64,000 nucleotides of DNA. It comes from Treponema sp. CETP13 (lineage in GTDB: Bacteria > Spirochaetota > Spirochaetia > Treponematales > Treponemataceae). A model generated the notes under the pieces. It saw nothing but the letters and a program-made list of their open reading frames with translations. It was not told the origin of the DNA and made no database searches. Positions 17,277 through 26,824 of this stretch are shown here, piece after piece; positions within the stretch are counted from its first letter, which is position 1, and every line of letters starts with the position of its first letter. Location: assembly GCA_001885315.1 (NCBI GenBank), contig MLPZ01000004.1:62001-126000 (forward strand), in the 5' to 3' direction. Position numbers and translations under genes: made by a program.

Positions 17277-20137
17277 TAGTGGAACTCTCCCCATCGTTTA
17301 CCACTTTCGACAGAAACGCGTAATGGAACAATAAGTTTTATTACATTTTCCATTGTCTTTTTTAAAAGGGCAGAAACAGCAACTGCATCTTGTTGGTCAC
17401 ATTCTATGATAAGTTCATCGTGAACTTGTAAGAGTATTCGAGCTGAGGGGAAAGAGGTTAAAAGAGCAGCGTCAACATCAATCATTGATTGTTTTACAAT
17501 GTCGGCAGCAGATCCTTGAATTGGAGTGTTTATTGCAACTCTCTCTGCTCCTGCTTGAACCATTTTATTTTTACTATTTATACCTGTAATAATTCTTTTA
17601 CGTCCCATAATGGTAGAAACAAAACCTGTGTTTCGAGCCGATTCTGCTATTTCGTTCATAAATTGGCGCACACCAGAATATGTTGAAAAATATTGGTTAA
17701 TAAATTCTTGAGCTTGGGTACGAGGAATTCCGAGAGAGTTCGAAAGTCTAAATGCACTCATTCCGTACATTACACCAAAATTTATTGTTTTTGCTGCTCG
17801 TCTTTCATCAGCGGTAACCTCATCAAGATTCTCATGTTCGAAAATTAGTGCAGCTGTAGATTTGTGGACGTCTGTTCCTGTATTAAAGGCATTGCATAAG
17901 TTTTTATCTTTTGATAAATGTGCAAGAAGTACTAATTCGATTTGCGAGTAATCTGCCGAAACAAGAAAGCGACCTTCTGGAGCGACAAAAGCTTTTCTAA
18001 TACGTCTTCCTGATTCTTCTCTTACAGGAATATTTTGCAAGTTAGGATCGCGACTAGAAAGGCGGCCTGTAGCAGCTCCAGTCTGAACAAAACTAGTATG
18101 TATTCGACCTTTTCTGTCAGCTAAGAGTGGTAGAGTGTCTACATAGGTGCTTTTTAATTTAGCTTTACCACGATAAGAAAGTATCATTTGAGGAACAACG
18201 TCGTATAAAGCTAAATTTTCGAGAACACTTGTGTCTGTCGAATAGCCAGTTTTTGTTTTTTTGCCTGTTTTTAATCCACGTTCTTCAAACAATACTGTTT
18301 GAAGCTGTTTTGGGGAGGAAATGTTAAATTCGTGACCAACTTCTTTATAGATTTTCTTTTCGAGGTTGTCTAGTTCTTCTGCTAATTCGTCTGAATACTC
18401 ATCGAGTTCTTTAGAAAGAATCTGAATCCCTTCGATTTCCATTTTAGTAAGAATGGGCAATACTGGCATTTCGAGATTGTAAAATAATTTTTCAAGTTTT
18501 GCGGTTTTTAAGATTGGTTCATAATATTCCCATAGTTGAAAAGTAAAATCTGCGTCTTCTGCTGCATATTTAAAAGCTGTATCGAGAGGAACGTCCATAA
18601 AGGTTCCTTTTTTGGGAACAATATCAGAAAACTCTGTTCCTTTTAATCCTATTTTTGATTCGCATAATGATTCGAGTGAAAATTTATTGCGATCTGGTTG
18701 TATAAGCCATGCGGCAACCATTGTGTCAATAATTTGTGCAGGAACAAAAAAAGTAGAGTTAGTATTTAATTCTGATTGTTTGTTTTTTTGTATGTTAACA
18801 ATATGATTCCAAAGGCCATTAGCGTATAAGACTTTTAGATCATATTTACCGTTATGCATAATAATACGCATGTTAGGATTGCCAAAAATTCGTGCCAATT
18901 GCGTAAAAGCATCATCCTTTTTGATAAGGGTGTCTGCTAAAAGCGTATCTGTTACTTGGAGAGGTATGTAAATACCTGTTCCTGCTTGCATGCTCAGTGA
19001 AAATCCTGCTATGTGTGAATTAAGCGCTGTAAGACTATCTGTTTCTGTATCGAAGGCACAAATGCCATTATCTAGAACTTTTGTAATATACGAAGAAAGT
19101 TCATCGATTGTTGTGATTAGTTGATAATTTTGTAAAGAGGGATTTGCAATAACTTTTTGAGAAGTAGAATCTGTTGCCCAATCTGGAATATCTTTTGTTT
19201 CTGCTTTTAAAGAAGGGGTTGTATTGTCTTTAGTTGTCGTATTATTAACAGTGTAGCTTGCATATTGTTTTGCAACTGCTGGAACACCGGCTTCTTTGAG
19301 TAATTCAGAAGCTTTTTTGTAATTTGGAGTAATATAAAAATTAGTGCAGTCTGTTTCTACTGGAACGTCATGTCGTAATTGTACTAGACTTCGTGAGAAA
19401 TAGGCATTTTCTTTGTCGTTTCTAATTTTATTACCCATTGCTCCCTTTATCTCATCAGCATGTGCGTAAATGCCGTCTAAATCACCATATTGTGTTATTA
19501 ATTTTTGTGCAGTTTTTTTACCACAGCCTTTTACACCGGGAATATTGTCTGCAGAGTCTCCTTGAAGTGCTAGCATATCTAACATTTTGAGTGGTTCAAC
19601 ACCCCATTCTTCTATAACGCTATTGTAGTCAATTGCAGTCCATCCAGCAGTTTTATCTGGTTTAAGCATTATAGTGGTCTCGTTTACCAATTGCATAAGG
19701 TCTTTATCCCCGGACAGAATTCGAACAGGTCTACCTTCGTTATGTGCGCGTTCAGCTATAGTTGCAATAACGTCATCGGCTTCAAATCCGTCTTTTCGTA
19801 TTACCGGAATGCCAAGCGTAGAGAGAATTTTTTCGATAATTGGGACTTGTTCATGTAAGTCTTCTGGTGTTTTTGCACGGTTTGCTTTATATTCTTTATA
19901 CATTTCGTGTCTAAAGGTTGGGGTGCGAGAATCAAAGGCAGCTACAATACATTGAGGGTTATAGTCTCTTAATATATTATAAAAGTTGCGAAAAAAACCA
20001 AAAATGGCAGAAACGTTTTCGCCTTTATCGTTTATGAGTGGTCGGTTTATAAATGCAAAATATGCACGGTAAATGAGCCCGTAAGAATCGAGTATATAAA
20101 GTGTGTTATCAGTTTTTTTTTCATTAGAATTGGTCAT
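17276..20137 (-). CDS. polA: DNA polymerase I
   Basis: Replicative gap filling, primer removal and repair. All three domains are present in 953 residues. The 5'-3' exonuclease starts at LYILDSYGLIYRAYFAF. The 3'-5' exonuclease keeps its metal ligands (FDTETDSL and YAAEDADF), so proofreading should be active. The polymerase has motif A SADYSQIELVLLAH, motif B RRAAKTINFGVMYGMS and motif C LLQVHDELIIEC. No Shine-Dalgarno precedes the ATG. An extended -10, TGGTACAAT (20152-20144), ends six bases before it, which suggests a leaderless mRNA. It heads the polA-coaE-SPOR unit. Confidence 0.97.
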   Translation of the reverse strand: MTNSNEKKTDNTLYILDSYGLIYRAYFAFINRPLINDKGENVSAIFGFFRNFYNILRDYNPQCIVAAFDSRTPTFRHEMYKEYKANRAKTPEDLHEQVPIIEKILSTLGIPVIRKDGFEADDVIATIAERAHNEGRPVRILSGDKDLMQLVNETTIMLKPDKTAGWTAIDYNSVIEEWGVEPLKMLDMLALQGDSADNIPGVKGCGKKTAQKLITQYGDLDGIYAHADEIKGAMGNKIRNDKENAYFSRSLVQLRHDVPVETDCTNFYITPNYKKASELLKEAGVPAVAKQYASYTVNNTTTKDNTTPSLKAETKDIPDWATDSTSQKVIANPSLQNYQLITTIDELSSYITKVLDNGICAFDTETDSLTALNSHIAGFSLSMQAGTGIYIPLQVTDTLLADTLIKKDDAFTQLARIFGNPNMRIIMHNGKYDLKVLYANGLWNHIVNIQKNKQSELNTNSTFFVPAQIIDTMVAAWLIQPDRNKFSLESLCESKIGLKGTEFSDIVPKKGTFMDVPLDTAFKYAAEDADFTFQLWEYYEPILKTAKLEKLFYNLEMPVLPILTKMEIEGIQILSKELDEYSDELAEELDNLEKKIYKEVGHEFNISSPKQLQTVLFEERGLKTGKKTKTGYSTDTSVLENLALYDVVPQMILSYRGKAKLKSTYVDTLPLLADRKGRIHTSFVQTGAATGRLSSRDPNLQNIPVREESGRRIRKAFVAPEGRFLVSADYSQIELVLLAHLSKDKNLCNAFNTGTDVHKSTAALIFEHENLDEVTADERRAAKTINFGVMYGMSAFRLSNSLGIPRTQAQEFINQYFSTYSGVRQFMNEIAESARNTGFVSTIMGRKRIITGINSKNKMVQAGAERVAINTPIQGSAADIVKQSMIDVDAALLTSFPSARILLQVHDELIIECDQQDAVAVSALLKKTMENVIKLIVPLRVSVESGKRWGEFH

Positions 20138-20143
20138 TCACTG

Positions 20144-20152
20144 ATTGTACCA
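20144..20152 (-). promoter_or_regulatory. Extended -10 element of polA
   Basis: TGGTACAAT on the minus strand carries the TGN extension. The -35 is poor, as is common with extended -10 promoters. Only six bases separate it from the polA ATG. Confidence 0.5.
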
Positions 20153-20166
20153 TAAAATTAAGGAGT

Positions 20167-20197
20167 TTGGGAAATGTAATTAAAAAACATTTCCCAA
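20167..20197 (-). terminator. Hairpin between flagellar chaperone genes and polA
   Basis: The perfect 11-bp stem 20167-20177 / 20187-20197 has a 9-base loop. It lies five bases past the FlgN-like stop codon. The T run after the stem is weak, so termination may be partial and may allow read-through into polA. Confidence 0.5.
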
Positions 20198-20201
20198 TAA
20201 T

Positions 20202-20675
20202 TTAACACTCCACGCTAATACGTTTTGCAGTTTGCTCTGATTTTGAATAGACTGATTTTTTGTTCTTGTATGGATTTTTAAAACCTTTTATTTGGGTTCT
20301 TATTGTAACAATATGACTTTTTAATAATTCACGGTTTTTATTGTTCTGTTCAAGTACTTGATTTTGCAATTTTGTAAGGTCTGCTTTGAGCTCAGGGATA
20401 TCTGTGCTATTTGTTTCGTGGCTCATTGCTTCAATTGGTGTTATGACTTTTTGTAAATTCTTAATATTTCCAACAATCTCTTGTTCCAACTGACTATGGG
20501 CAAGAAGTTCTTCTGAATTTGGAGCTTCTTTTTGCTCAAGAGTATCAGCTTGTTTTTCAAGCACTTCTAAATAGTCTCTAAATTTTTGTCTTTGCTGAAC
20601 AAGCAATGTTCGCAGCCGAGTGAGAATAGCAATTCTTTCAGTAAGTTCTTCTTCGCTTAACTCTTTTTTCCCCAT
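20202..20675 (-). CDS. FlgN-like flagellar export chaperone
   Basis: A 157-residue, almost wholly alpha-helical protein rich in Glu, Lys and Gln with coiled-coil heptads, ending in a basic tail (YKNKKSVYSKSEQTAKRIS). Size, helical content, basic C-terminus and position directly after fliS fit a FlgN/FliT-type chaperone for hook-filament or cap proteins. Sequence alone does not prove it. GAGGAG gives a good start. It is separated from fliS by 11 bases. Confidence 0.6.
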   Translation of the reverse strand: MGKKELSEEELTERIAILTRLRTLLVQQRQKFRDYLEVLEKQADTLEQKEAPNSEELLAHSQLEQEIVGNIKNLQKVITPIEAMSHETNSTDIPELKADLTKLQNQVLEQNNKNRELLKSHIVTIRTQIKGFKNPYKNKKSVYSKSEQTAKRISVEC

Positions 20676-20686
20676 AAATAGCTCCT

Positions 20687-21124
20687 CTATCCGTTAATAT
20701 CGATGTTTGGATGAGTGTTCGGAGCAGGGACATTTGTTTGAGTAGAAATAGTTACCCATGTTTCTCGTAAACTATCCATCATAGTGCGTATATCGTTTAT
20801 TTTTTTGCTATCTTTATTTATACTTGCTGACATGAGTGTTTGATTAAAAAAAACATATAAGTTCATAAGGTTTTTTGCAATTTCACCACCTCTTTCCATA
20901 TCAAGTGAAACCATGAGTTCGGTTAAAATTTCTTGTGTTTTTGTAAGATGTTTATGCATCTTTTCTATAGATGAGATTGGAAGTTTTCCATCAGCTTCGA
21001 ATAAATCTAGTGCGTTATCAAGTTGTCTTACCGCTTCTGTATAAAGCATAACAACTAATTTCCCTTGACTTGCTGTTTTAACACCTGTTTCTTTGTACGC
21101 ATTAAATGATTGTGTGTATGTCAT
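20687..21124 (-). CDS. fliS: Flagellin export chaperone
   Basis: Binds the flagellin C-terminus and delivers it to the flagellar type III exporter; in spirochaetes the filament is periplasmic. The 145 residues show the FliS pattern: FNAYKETGVKTASQGKLVVMLYTEAVRQLDNA, then LMVSLDMERGGEIAKNLMNLYVFFNQTL. A GGGAG Shine-Dalgarno precedes the ATG. It is first in a two-gene unit with the FlgN-like gene. Confidence 0.93.
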   Translation of the reverse strand: MTYTQSFNAYKETGVKTASQGKLVVMLYTEAVRQLDNALDLFEADGKLPISSIEKMHKHLTKTQEILTELMVSLDMERGGEIAKNLMNLYVFFNQTLMSASINKDSKKINDIRTMMDSLRETWVTISTQTNVPAPNTHPNIDING

Positions 21125-21362
21125 TTGTTATCTCCCTAAAAAATATTGCTATTTAGTTTACCTATCGGAACCTAAAAAATAAATATAAGTGTTTTTTTGT
21201 TAGTTGGCTGTATAATAAAGTAGTTTTACATTATATAATATACCGTAAAGTTTTATATAAAAAGATGTTTATATTTAAAATATTCTTTTTTCTCGACTAA
21301 TTTAATGATTTTTACTATATTAATAAGAACTAGTATTATTCACGATTTGCGGAGGTTAGCTA
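21125..21362. other. Intergenic region between fliS and ftsH
   Basis: This AT-rich 238-bp divergent region holds a consensus TATAAT at 21211-21216 pointing to ftsH, with no clear -35, and GGAGG at 21351-21355. I see no small gene or structured RNA here. Confidence 0.4.
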
Positions 21363-23414
21363 TTGAGCGTTCAAAACGATAATAACGATAATAACGACAA
21401 AAACAATAACAACGACAAAAAAGACAATGATCCATTCAATTTCTTTAAATTATCGAACGAGCCTGGAAATAATAAAGGTTCAGGAAATTTTAAAAAACCA
21501 AATATTCCTTTTTGGGTAATTTTACTTGTTTTACTTGTTGTAACTGCTGCTGTTAATTGGTTTGTAATGGCAAAGCCAAATAATTCTATTGAATTTTCAC
21601 AATTTAAAGAACTCATAAAAAGTGGTGACATAGTAAGTGTTGAGCTTGGTTCGGATTATTTTACAGGGTATGGACCATCAACGGGAGCTGTAAGCTCTAA
21701 TACAAATTCAAATTATTTATTTTCATCATCAGCAACAAATTCACGATTGGAATATAAAACTGTAGCAATATTAACAGAAGATTTTTTGAAGTTTTTAGAT
21801 GAAAATGAAGTTTCATATACGGCTATTGCTAAGCGTAATAATTATTTTTTAGACTTTTTGCTAACATGGATATTACCTTTTGCTTTACTTTTTCTCCTCT
21901 GGCGTTGGATGTTTAAGAAAATGGGCAGTGGCGGCATGGGCGGCATGGGTGGAAGCATCTTTGGTGCAGGAAGCAATAAAAATGTTGCTGTAGAAGAAGG
22001 TAAAGTAACCACCCGATTTAAAGATGTTGCAGGTGTCGATGAAGCAAAAGAAGAGCTTGAGGAAGTCGTCGACTTTTTAAAATTTCCTAAAAAATATACC
22101 GATATTGGTGGTAAAATTCCAAAAGGTGTTCTTTTAGTTGGTCCTCCTGGAACAGGTAAAACATTACTTGCACGAGCAGTTGCTGGTGAAGCTGGAGTTC
22201 CTTTCTTTAGGATTTCTGGTTCTGACTTTGTAGAGATGTTCGTTGGTGTAGGTGCTTCTCGGGTAAGGGATTTATTTAAACAAGCTCGAGCAAAAGCTCC
22301 GTGTATTGTATTTATTGATGAGTTAGATGCAATCGGTAAGTCACGAATGAACTCTGTTGGTGGGGGTGGAAATGATGAGCGTGAGCAAACCCTTAATCAG
22401 TTACTTGTAGAAATGGATGGATTTGATGGACAGTCTGGACTTATCTTATTGGCTGCTACAAATAGACCTGATGTTTTAGATCCAGCGTTGTTAAGACCTG
22501 GACGTTTTGATCGCCAAGTTTCTGTTGATAGACCTGATGTAAAAGGTCGAGAAGAAATCTTAAAAATCCATTCTGAAAATGTTAAAATGGGTAGTGATGT
22601 AGATATAAGCGCTATTGCAAAAACAACAGTTGGGTTTTCTGGTGCCGATTTAGCAAATATTGTAAACGAAGCTGCTTTATTAGCGGTTCGTGCGGGACGC
22701 CAATTGGTAAGTATGGCAGATTTTGATGAAGCTGTAGAAAAAACTATTGCGGGGCTCCAGAAGAAAAGTCGTGTAATTAGAGAGGACGAGAGAAAAACTG
22801 TTGCGTATCATGAGACAGGGCATGCTCTTACTGCTGCTTTTACAAAAGGTGCTGATCCTGTACATAAAATATCGATTATTCCTCGAGGTATAGGTGCTTT
22901 AGGGTATACCCTTCAGATGCCTGAAGACGATAAATTCCTTCGGACAAAAACTGAACTTTTAGGTGAAATTGATGTGTTACTTGGTGGTCGAGCTGCTGAA
23001 GAGCTTACTTTTAAAGAAGTTTCAACTGGAGCGTCAAATGACTTACAACGAGCAACAGATATAGCACGAAAAATTCTTACAGATTATGGTATGAGCGAAA
23101 AATTTGAAAATGTAGTGCTTTCGAAGCGAGGAAGTGGTTATGGTAGCGAGGAACCTAATCTTGTACGTGAATATGCAGAATCTACGCAAGAATATATTGA
23201 TGGTCAATTAGCTTCTATCATAGCTAAAAGATATGTAGAAGTAAAAAAACTGTTAACAGAGAAACACTCATTATTGGAATATATTGCAAATCGATTATTG
23301 AGTAAAGAAATTATTGATCAAAAAGAATTTGAAGAAATAATTAAAGCTCAAGGTCATTTAGCTGTAATTGCTGAATCAAAAGTAGCAACTGATGGATTGA
23401 ACCTTCCAGAATAA
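21363..23414 (+). CDS. ftsH: ATP-dependent membrane zinc metalloprotease
   Basis: Degrades misfolded membrane proteins and regulatory substrates. The start is TTG, supported by GGAGG seven bases upstream. An unusual N-terminal tail of about 20 residues is made almost only of Asn, Asp and Lys. TM1 is about residues 49-67 and TM2 about 157-180, separated by a periplasmic domain. The AAA module has Walker A GPPGTGKT (260-267) and the second region of homology [11 protein letters not shown]. The zinc site is HETGH (His483, Glu484, His487). A Gly/Met run ([11 protein letters not shown]) links TM2 to the AAA domain. Length is normal at 683. Confidence 0.97.
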   Translation: MSVQNDNNDNNDKNNNNDKKDNDPFNFFKLSNEPGNNKGSGNFKKPNIPFWVILLVLLVVTAAVNWFVMAKPNNSIEFSQFKELIKSGDIVSVELGSDYFTGYGPSTGAVSSNTNSNYLFSSSATNSRLEYKTVAILTEDFLKFLDENEVSYTAIAKRNNYFLDFLLTWILPFALLFLLWRWMFKKMGSGGMGGMGGSIFGAGSNKNVAVEEGKVTTRFKDVAGVDEAKEELEEVVDFLKFPKKYTDIGGKIPKGVLLVGPPGTGKTLLARAVAGEAGVPFFRISGSDFVEMFVGVGASRVRDLFKQARAKAPCIVFIDELDAIGKSRMNSVGGGGNDEREQTLNQLLVEMDGFDGQSGLILLAATNRPDVLDPALLRPGRFDRQVSVDRPDVKGREEILKIHSENVKMGSDVDISAIAKTTVGFSGADLANIVNEAALLAVRAGRQLVSMADFDEAVEKTIAGLQKKSRVIREDERKTVAYHETGHALTAAFTKGADPVHKISIIPRGIGALGYTLQMPEDDKFLRTKTELLGEIDVLLGGRAAEELTFKEVSTGASNDLQRATDIARKILTDYGMSEKFENVVLSKRGSGYGSEEPNLVREYAESTQEYIDGQLASIIAKRYVEVKKLLTEKHSLLEYIANRLLSKEIIDQKEFEEIIKAQGHLAVIAESKVATDGLNLPE

Positions 23415-23437
23415 AAAAAAGCTATCTTGACCCATAG

Positions 23438-23472
23438 ACCTCATTTACTTTATGATAGTGAATGAGGTTTTT
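23438..23472 (+). terminator. ftsH terminator whose right arm carries the next gene's Shine-Dalgarno
   Basis: An 11-bp stem with one T-G pair, 23438-23448 / 23458-23468, is followed by TTTTT. The right arm contains GAGG (23464-23467), spaced seven bases from the ATG at 23475. The same hairpin can end ftsH mRNA and hide the ribosome site of the next gene on read-through transcripts. Confidence 0.65.
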
Positions 23473-23474
23473 AT

Positions 23475-24155
23475 ATGAAAAAATGTTTGCTTTGTATTTT
23501 CCTAGCTTGTTTTACTTTAGTGATGGGTACCGCACAGAGTACTATATTAACAGCGAGTGCTTTTTTTAGAGAAATTTCTGATAATTATCAAACAATAAAT
23601 GATTATGAAGCTTTAATTAAAATAACTGCAAATGATGAAAATATGGAAGGCTCCGTTTCTTTTAAACGGCCTAATCTTCTTAGGATAGATTTTACTAATC
23701 CAGATACTCAAGTAATATGTTATAATGGAGATTTGCTTACTATCTATTTACCGGGGGCTCACGCAATTTTGAACCAAACTGTTCAATCTGATGATAGTAC
23801 TAGTAATGGGACAAGCCTAGCTACTCCAAATGGACTTACGCTTATGAGTCGCTATTACTCTGTAGCGTATGAAACAGGACAAGATGCGGTTCCATTAGAA
23901 GACGGGTCTGACGAAAAAGTTATTAAACTGGTTCTTTCTAGAAAATCTTCGTCAGAAGGGTTTAGAATTATTCGCTTGTCGATAAATCCGGAAACAAAAT
24001 TGATTCGTCGTGTTGAAGCTACAACAACAAAAAATGAAATATTTATTTTTGATTTTACAGAATATGCACTAAATCAAGACATCCCGGATACTCGGTTTGT
24101 ATATGATGCGCCGTCTTCTGCAAACAATTATAATAATTTTCTCTATTCAGAATAG
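23475..24155 (+). CDS. LolA-like outer-membrane lipoprotein carrier
   Basis: A periplasmic protein of 226 residues. A signal peptide (MKKCLLCIFLACFTLVMGTAQS, cleavage near 20) precedes a LolA/LolB-type fold. It opens with FFREISDNYQTINDYEALI, then GSVSFKRPNLLRIDFTNPDTQVICYNGDLLTIYLP. LolA proteins ferry lipoproteins from the inner to the outer membrane, which suits the lipoprotein-rich spirochaete envelope. It is followed after 10 bases by the RodZ-like gene. Confidence 0.8.
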   Translation: MKKCLLCIFLACFTLVMGTAQSTILTASAFFREISDNYQTINDYEALIKITANDENMEGSVSFKRPNLLRIDFTNPDTQVICYNGDLLTIYLPGAHAILNQTVQSDDSTSNGTSLATPNGLTLMSRYYSVAYETGQDAVPLEDGSDEKVIKLVLSRKSSSEGFRIIRLSINPETKLIRRVEATTTKNEIFIFDFTEYALNQDIPDTRFVYDAPSSANNYNNFLYSE

Positions 24156-24165
24156 GACATAAATA

Positions 24166-25272
24166 ATGGAAAGTTTTGGCAATATTTTAAAAGAAGCTCG
24201 GGAATCAAAAAATCTTAGTATAGAAACGGTTGTTAGGGAAACATCAATCTCAAAGCAATACATAGAAGCACTTGAAAATGAAGATATTGATATTTTTCCA
24301 GGACACACGTATGTAATAGGGTTTATTAGAACTTATGGGGATTATTTAGACATAGATTCTTCTCATTTAATTCGTTTGTTTCAAGCAAAAATAATCCAAG
24401 AAGCTCCTATTCCAGAAAAACTTATTGTCAAAAAACGTCAAATAAGCATAAAAGAAATTCTTTTAATTATTTTAGGTGGGCTAGCAATACTTGCTGGAAT
24501 AATATGTTTATTTGTTTTTGTAATTTTTGCAACCCCAAAAGACGATGGTATAACTACTGTTGATATTACAAATAAAGATCCTTTAGCTATAGAACTTTCT
24601 TCTACTCCATTAGAAACCAGATTGTATAAAGGTGATATTATTAGAGTTCCATTGCTTTCTGAAACTATCGATTTAACTGTTAGTGGCACACTTTCTGTTC
24701 TTTCTTTAGATACTCCAATTGGTGTACAGTTTATTGAATTGGGAGAAGAACTTGAATTGGATATCGATGGTAAAAAAGGGACAGATATTGTTGTGTTCCT
24801 TTCAGATATTTCAAAAACAGATGCAGATCGGGGTGTTGAAGTTAGAATGTGGATTGCAAATAAAATTACAGAGGCTAATCCTTCTAGTGAGGTTGACGAG
24901 ACAGAAATACTCTCAGAAACTGAAGCTGCAAAATTGACAAAATCTGACCAATTTGTAATTTTTACTGATGACAGAGCTTATCCATTTTCTCTTAAAATTA
25001 TATTCCGTGGGCCATGTTTATTCCGTTCTAAAGTGGATAGAGATGATGCAGTCGAAAATTATTTTACAAGTGGATCTTCCAAGACAATTACTGCCAATAA
25101 TGGTGTAAAATTATGGATGTCAAATTCTAATGCTGTTACTATTCAAGTTATTGCAGATGGAAAATATGTGGATCTTGATATTGGACGTCCTGGACAAGTA
25201 AGTGTTAAGGAAATTTCTTGGATAAAGGATTCTGCTGCAGTTTATAAGTTAGTAGAATATGAAGTTGACTAA
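24166..25272 (+). CDS. RodZ-like HTH membrane protein
   Basis: A 368-residue bitopic protein. The N-terminal HTH_25/Xre-like domain (MESFGNILKEARESKNLSIE to about residue 75) is cytoplasmic. A basic stretch and TM helix lie at about 97-122, and a C-terminal extracytoplasmic region of about 245 residues follows. The layout matches RodZ, which links MreB to the wall-synthesis machinery. The C-terminal part resembles DUF4115 only loosely and holds two similar beta segments. AGGAC precedes the ATG. Co-transcribed with the LolA-like gene upstream. Confidence 0.8.
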   Translation: MESFGNILKEARESKNLSIETVVRETSISKQYIEALENEDIDIFPGHTYVIGFIRTYGDYLDIDSSHLIRLFQAKIIQEAPIPEKLIVKKRQISIKEILLIILGGLAILAGIICLFVFVIFATPKDDGITTVDITNKDPLAIELSSTPLETRLYKGDIIRVPLLSETIDLTVSGTLSVLSLDTPIGVQFIELGEELELDIDGKKGTDIVVFLSDISKTDADRGVEVRMWIANKITEANPSSEVDETEILSETEAAKLTKSDQFVIFTDDRAYPFSLKIIFRGPCLFRSKVDRDDAVENYFTSGSSKTITANNGVKLWMSNSNAVTIQVIADGKYVDLDIGRPGQVSVKEISWIKDSAAVYKLVEYEVD

Positions 25273-25343
25273 ACAAAAGTTTTGTGCGTTCGTGGTTATT
25301 ATTAAAAGTGTTGTAATTAATTTTATAACCAGAGAGGTTTGAA

Positions 25344-26816
25344 GTGAAGACGTTTTTTTTAGATGAGCATGGGTGTTCAAAAAATCAAGTAGATGCAGAA
25401 ATACTTATTTCGCGGCTTCAAAAACTCGGGATGAAAAAAGTCTTACAACCAGAAGATGCAGAATTAATAGTTATTAATACGTGTGGTTTTATTGAAAGTG
25501 CAAAAAAAGAAAGCTTAGATGCTCTTATGGATGCACGAGCAGCTTATCCCAATTCAAAAATTTTATTTTCTGGATGTCTGGCAGAACGTTACGCTGAAAT
25601 GTTTGCAACTGATTTACCTGAAGCTGATGCTATTTTTGGTAATGGTGATTTAACAAAAATAGATGATGTAATTCATGCTTTAAATAATGGTGAGCGGCCT
25701 ATAATAAAAACTCCTCAAGAAGGAGTCTGTTGTGGTGAACGCAATGAATTACTTAATTTTCCTGGTTCTGCTTATATTAAAATTACAGAAGGATGTAACA
25801 ATTGTTGTAGTTTTTGTGCAATCCCTGTAATTCGAGGAGAATTACGTAGCCGACCTGTAAATGAAATAGTTGATGAGATAAAAGGTTTATTAAAACGTGG
25901 TGTATTTGAATTTAATCTAATTGGCCAGGATTTAGCTGCGTATGGGCGCGATGGTGTAAAACGTGGCGCAACAGGTGATTCTATTTTTTTAGAGGAACCT
26001 AGCCCTTTAAAACTTCTGCTCAAAAACATCTCTGCTATTGAGGGGGATTTTTGGGTACGGTTGCTTTATATTCATCCTGATCATTTTCCTAAAGATATAC
26101 TTCCAGTAATAAAAGCTGATCATCGCATACTTCATTATTTTGATATACCTTTTCAAAGTGGTGATAACGATGTAATAAGATCTATGAATCGGGTTGGAAC
26201 AGCAAAAGGATATAGCAATCTTGTAAAATTGTTGCGATCAGAATTAGCAGAACCGACTTCTCTATGTGTTCGACCAAAACTAGGGGCTGCAATACGGACT
26301 ACTTTTTTATGTGGCTTTCCAGGAGAAACCGAAGAAGCTGCCAAAAACACTCAAGCTTTTTTGCAAGAAATAGAGCCAGATTGGTCAGGGTGTTTTACGT
26401 ATAGTCTAGAAGAAGATACTGTAGCTTATACAATGCCAAATCCTGTTCCTGAAGCAATTGCAAATGAACGAGCAGAGAAATTACGCGAGTTACAAACTAA
26501 AATTACAACTGATAGACTTAAACGACATATTGGTAAGGAATACCGTGTGTTGATTGAAGAAATTATATTAGCACATTCAAAAGACGCAATAGATGATGAT
26601 GGGAACGAATTAAAAGTGCCAGACGATAAGCAATCTGAAGAAGGTTTAGCGATTGGCAGAGCTTGGTTTCAAGCTCCTGATGTTGATGGAGCGTGTGTCG
26701 TTCGCTATGCGTTAGAAAATCCTAAAGAGGTTGCTGCCATAGTACCAGGTAAAACTGTTACGGTTAGAGTTGTAGCTGTCAGTGGTGTTGATTTAGATAC
26801 TATTTTACTGGCATAA
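25344..26816 (+). CDS. rimO: Ribosomal protein S12 methylthiotransferase
   Basis: A radical-SAM enzyme that methylthiolates an aspartate of ribosomal protein S12. It starts with GTG behind AGAGAGG. The N-terminal UPF0004 domain has FFLDEHGCSKNQVDAEI, typical of RimO rather than MiaB, with further cluster Cys in NTCGF and SGCLAER. The radical-SAM motif is CNNCCSFC (CxxxCxxC). The C-terminal region contains a TRAM domain for substrate binding. At 490 residues it is about 50 longer than E. coli RimO, owing to insertions around residues 290-315 and near 400. Confidence 0.95.
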   Translation: MKTFFLDEHGCSKNQVDAEILISRLQKLGMKKVLQPEDAELIVINTCGFIESAKKESLDALMDARAAYPNSKILFSGCLAERYAEMFATDLPEADAIFGNGDLTKIDDVIHALNNGERPIIKTPQEGVCCGERNELLNFPGSAYIKITEGCNNCCSFCAIPVIRGELRSRPVNEIVDEIKGLLKRGVFEFNLIGQDLAAYGRDGVKRGATGDSIFLEEPSPLKLLLKNISAIEGDFWVRLLYIHPDHFPKDILPVIKADHRILHYFDIPFQSGDNDVIRSMNRVGTAKGYSNLVKLLRSELAEPTSLCVRPKLGAAIRTTFLCGFPGETEEAAKNTQAFLQEIEPDWSGCFTYSLEEDTVAYTMPNPVPEAIANERAEKLRELQTKITTDRLKRHIGKEYRVLIEEIILAHSKDAIDDDGNELKVPDDKQSEEGLAIGRAWFQAPDVDGACVVRYALENPKEVAAIVPGKTVTVRVVAVSGVDLDTILLA

Positions 26817-26824
26817 TAATACAA

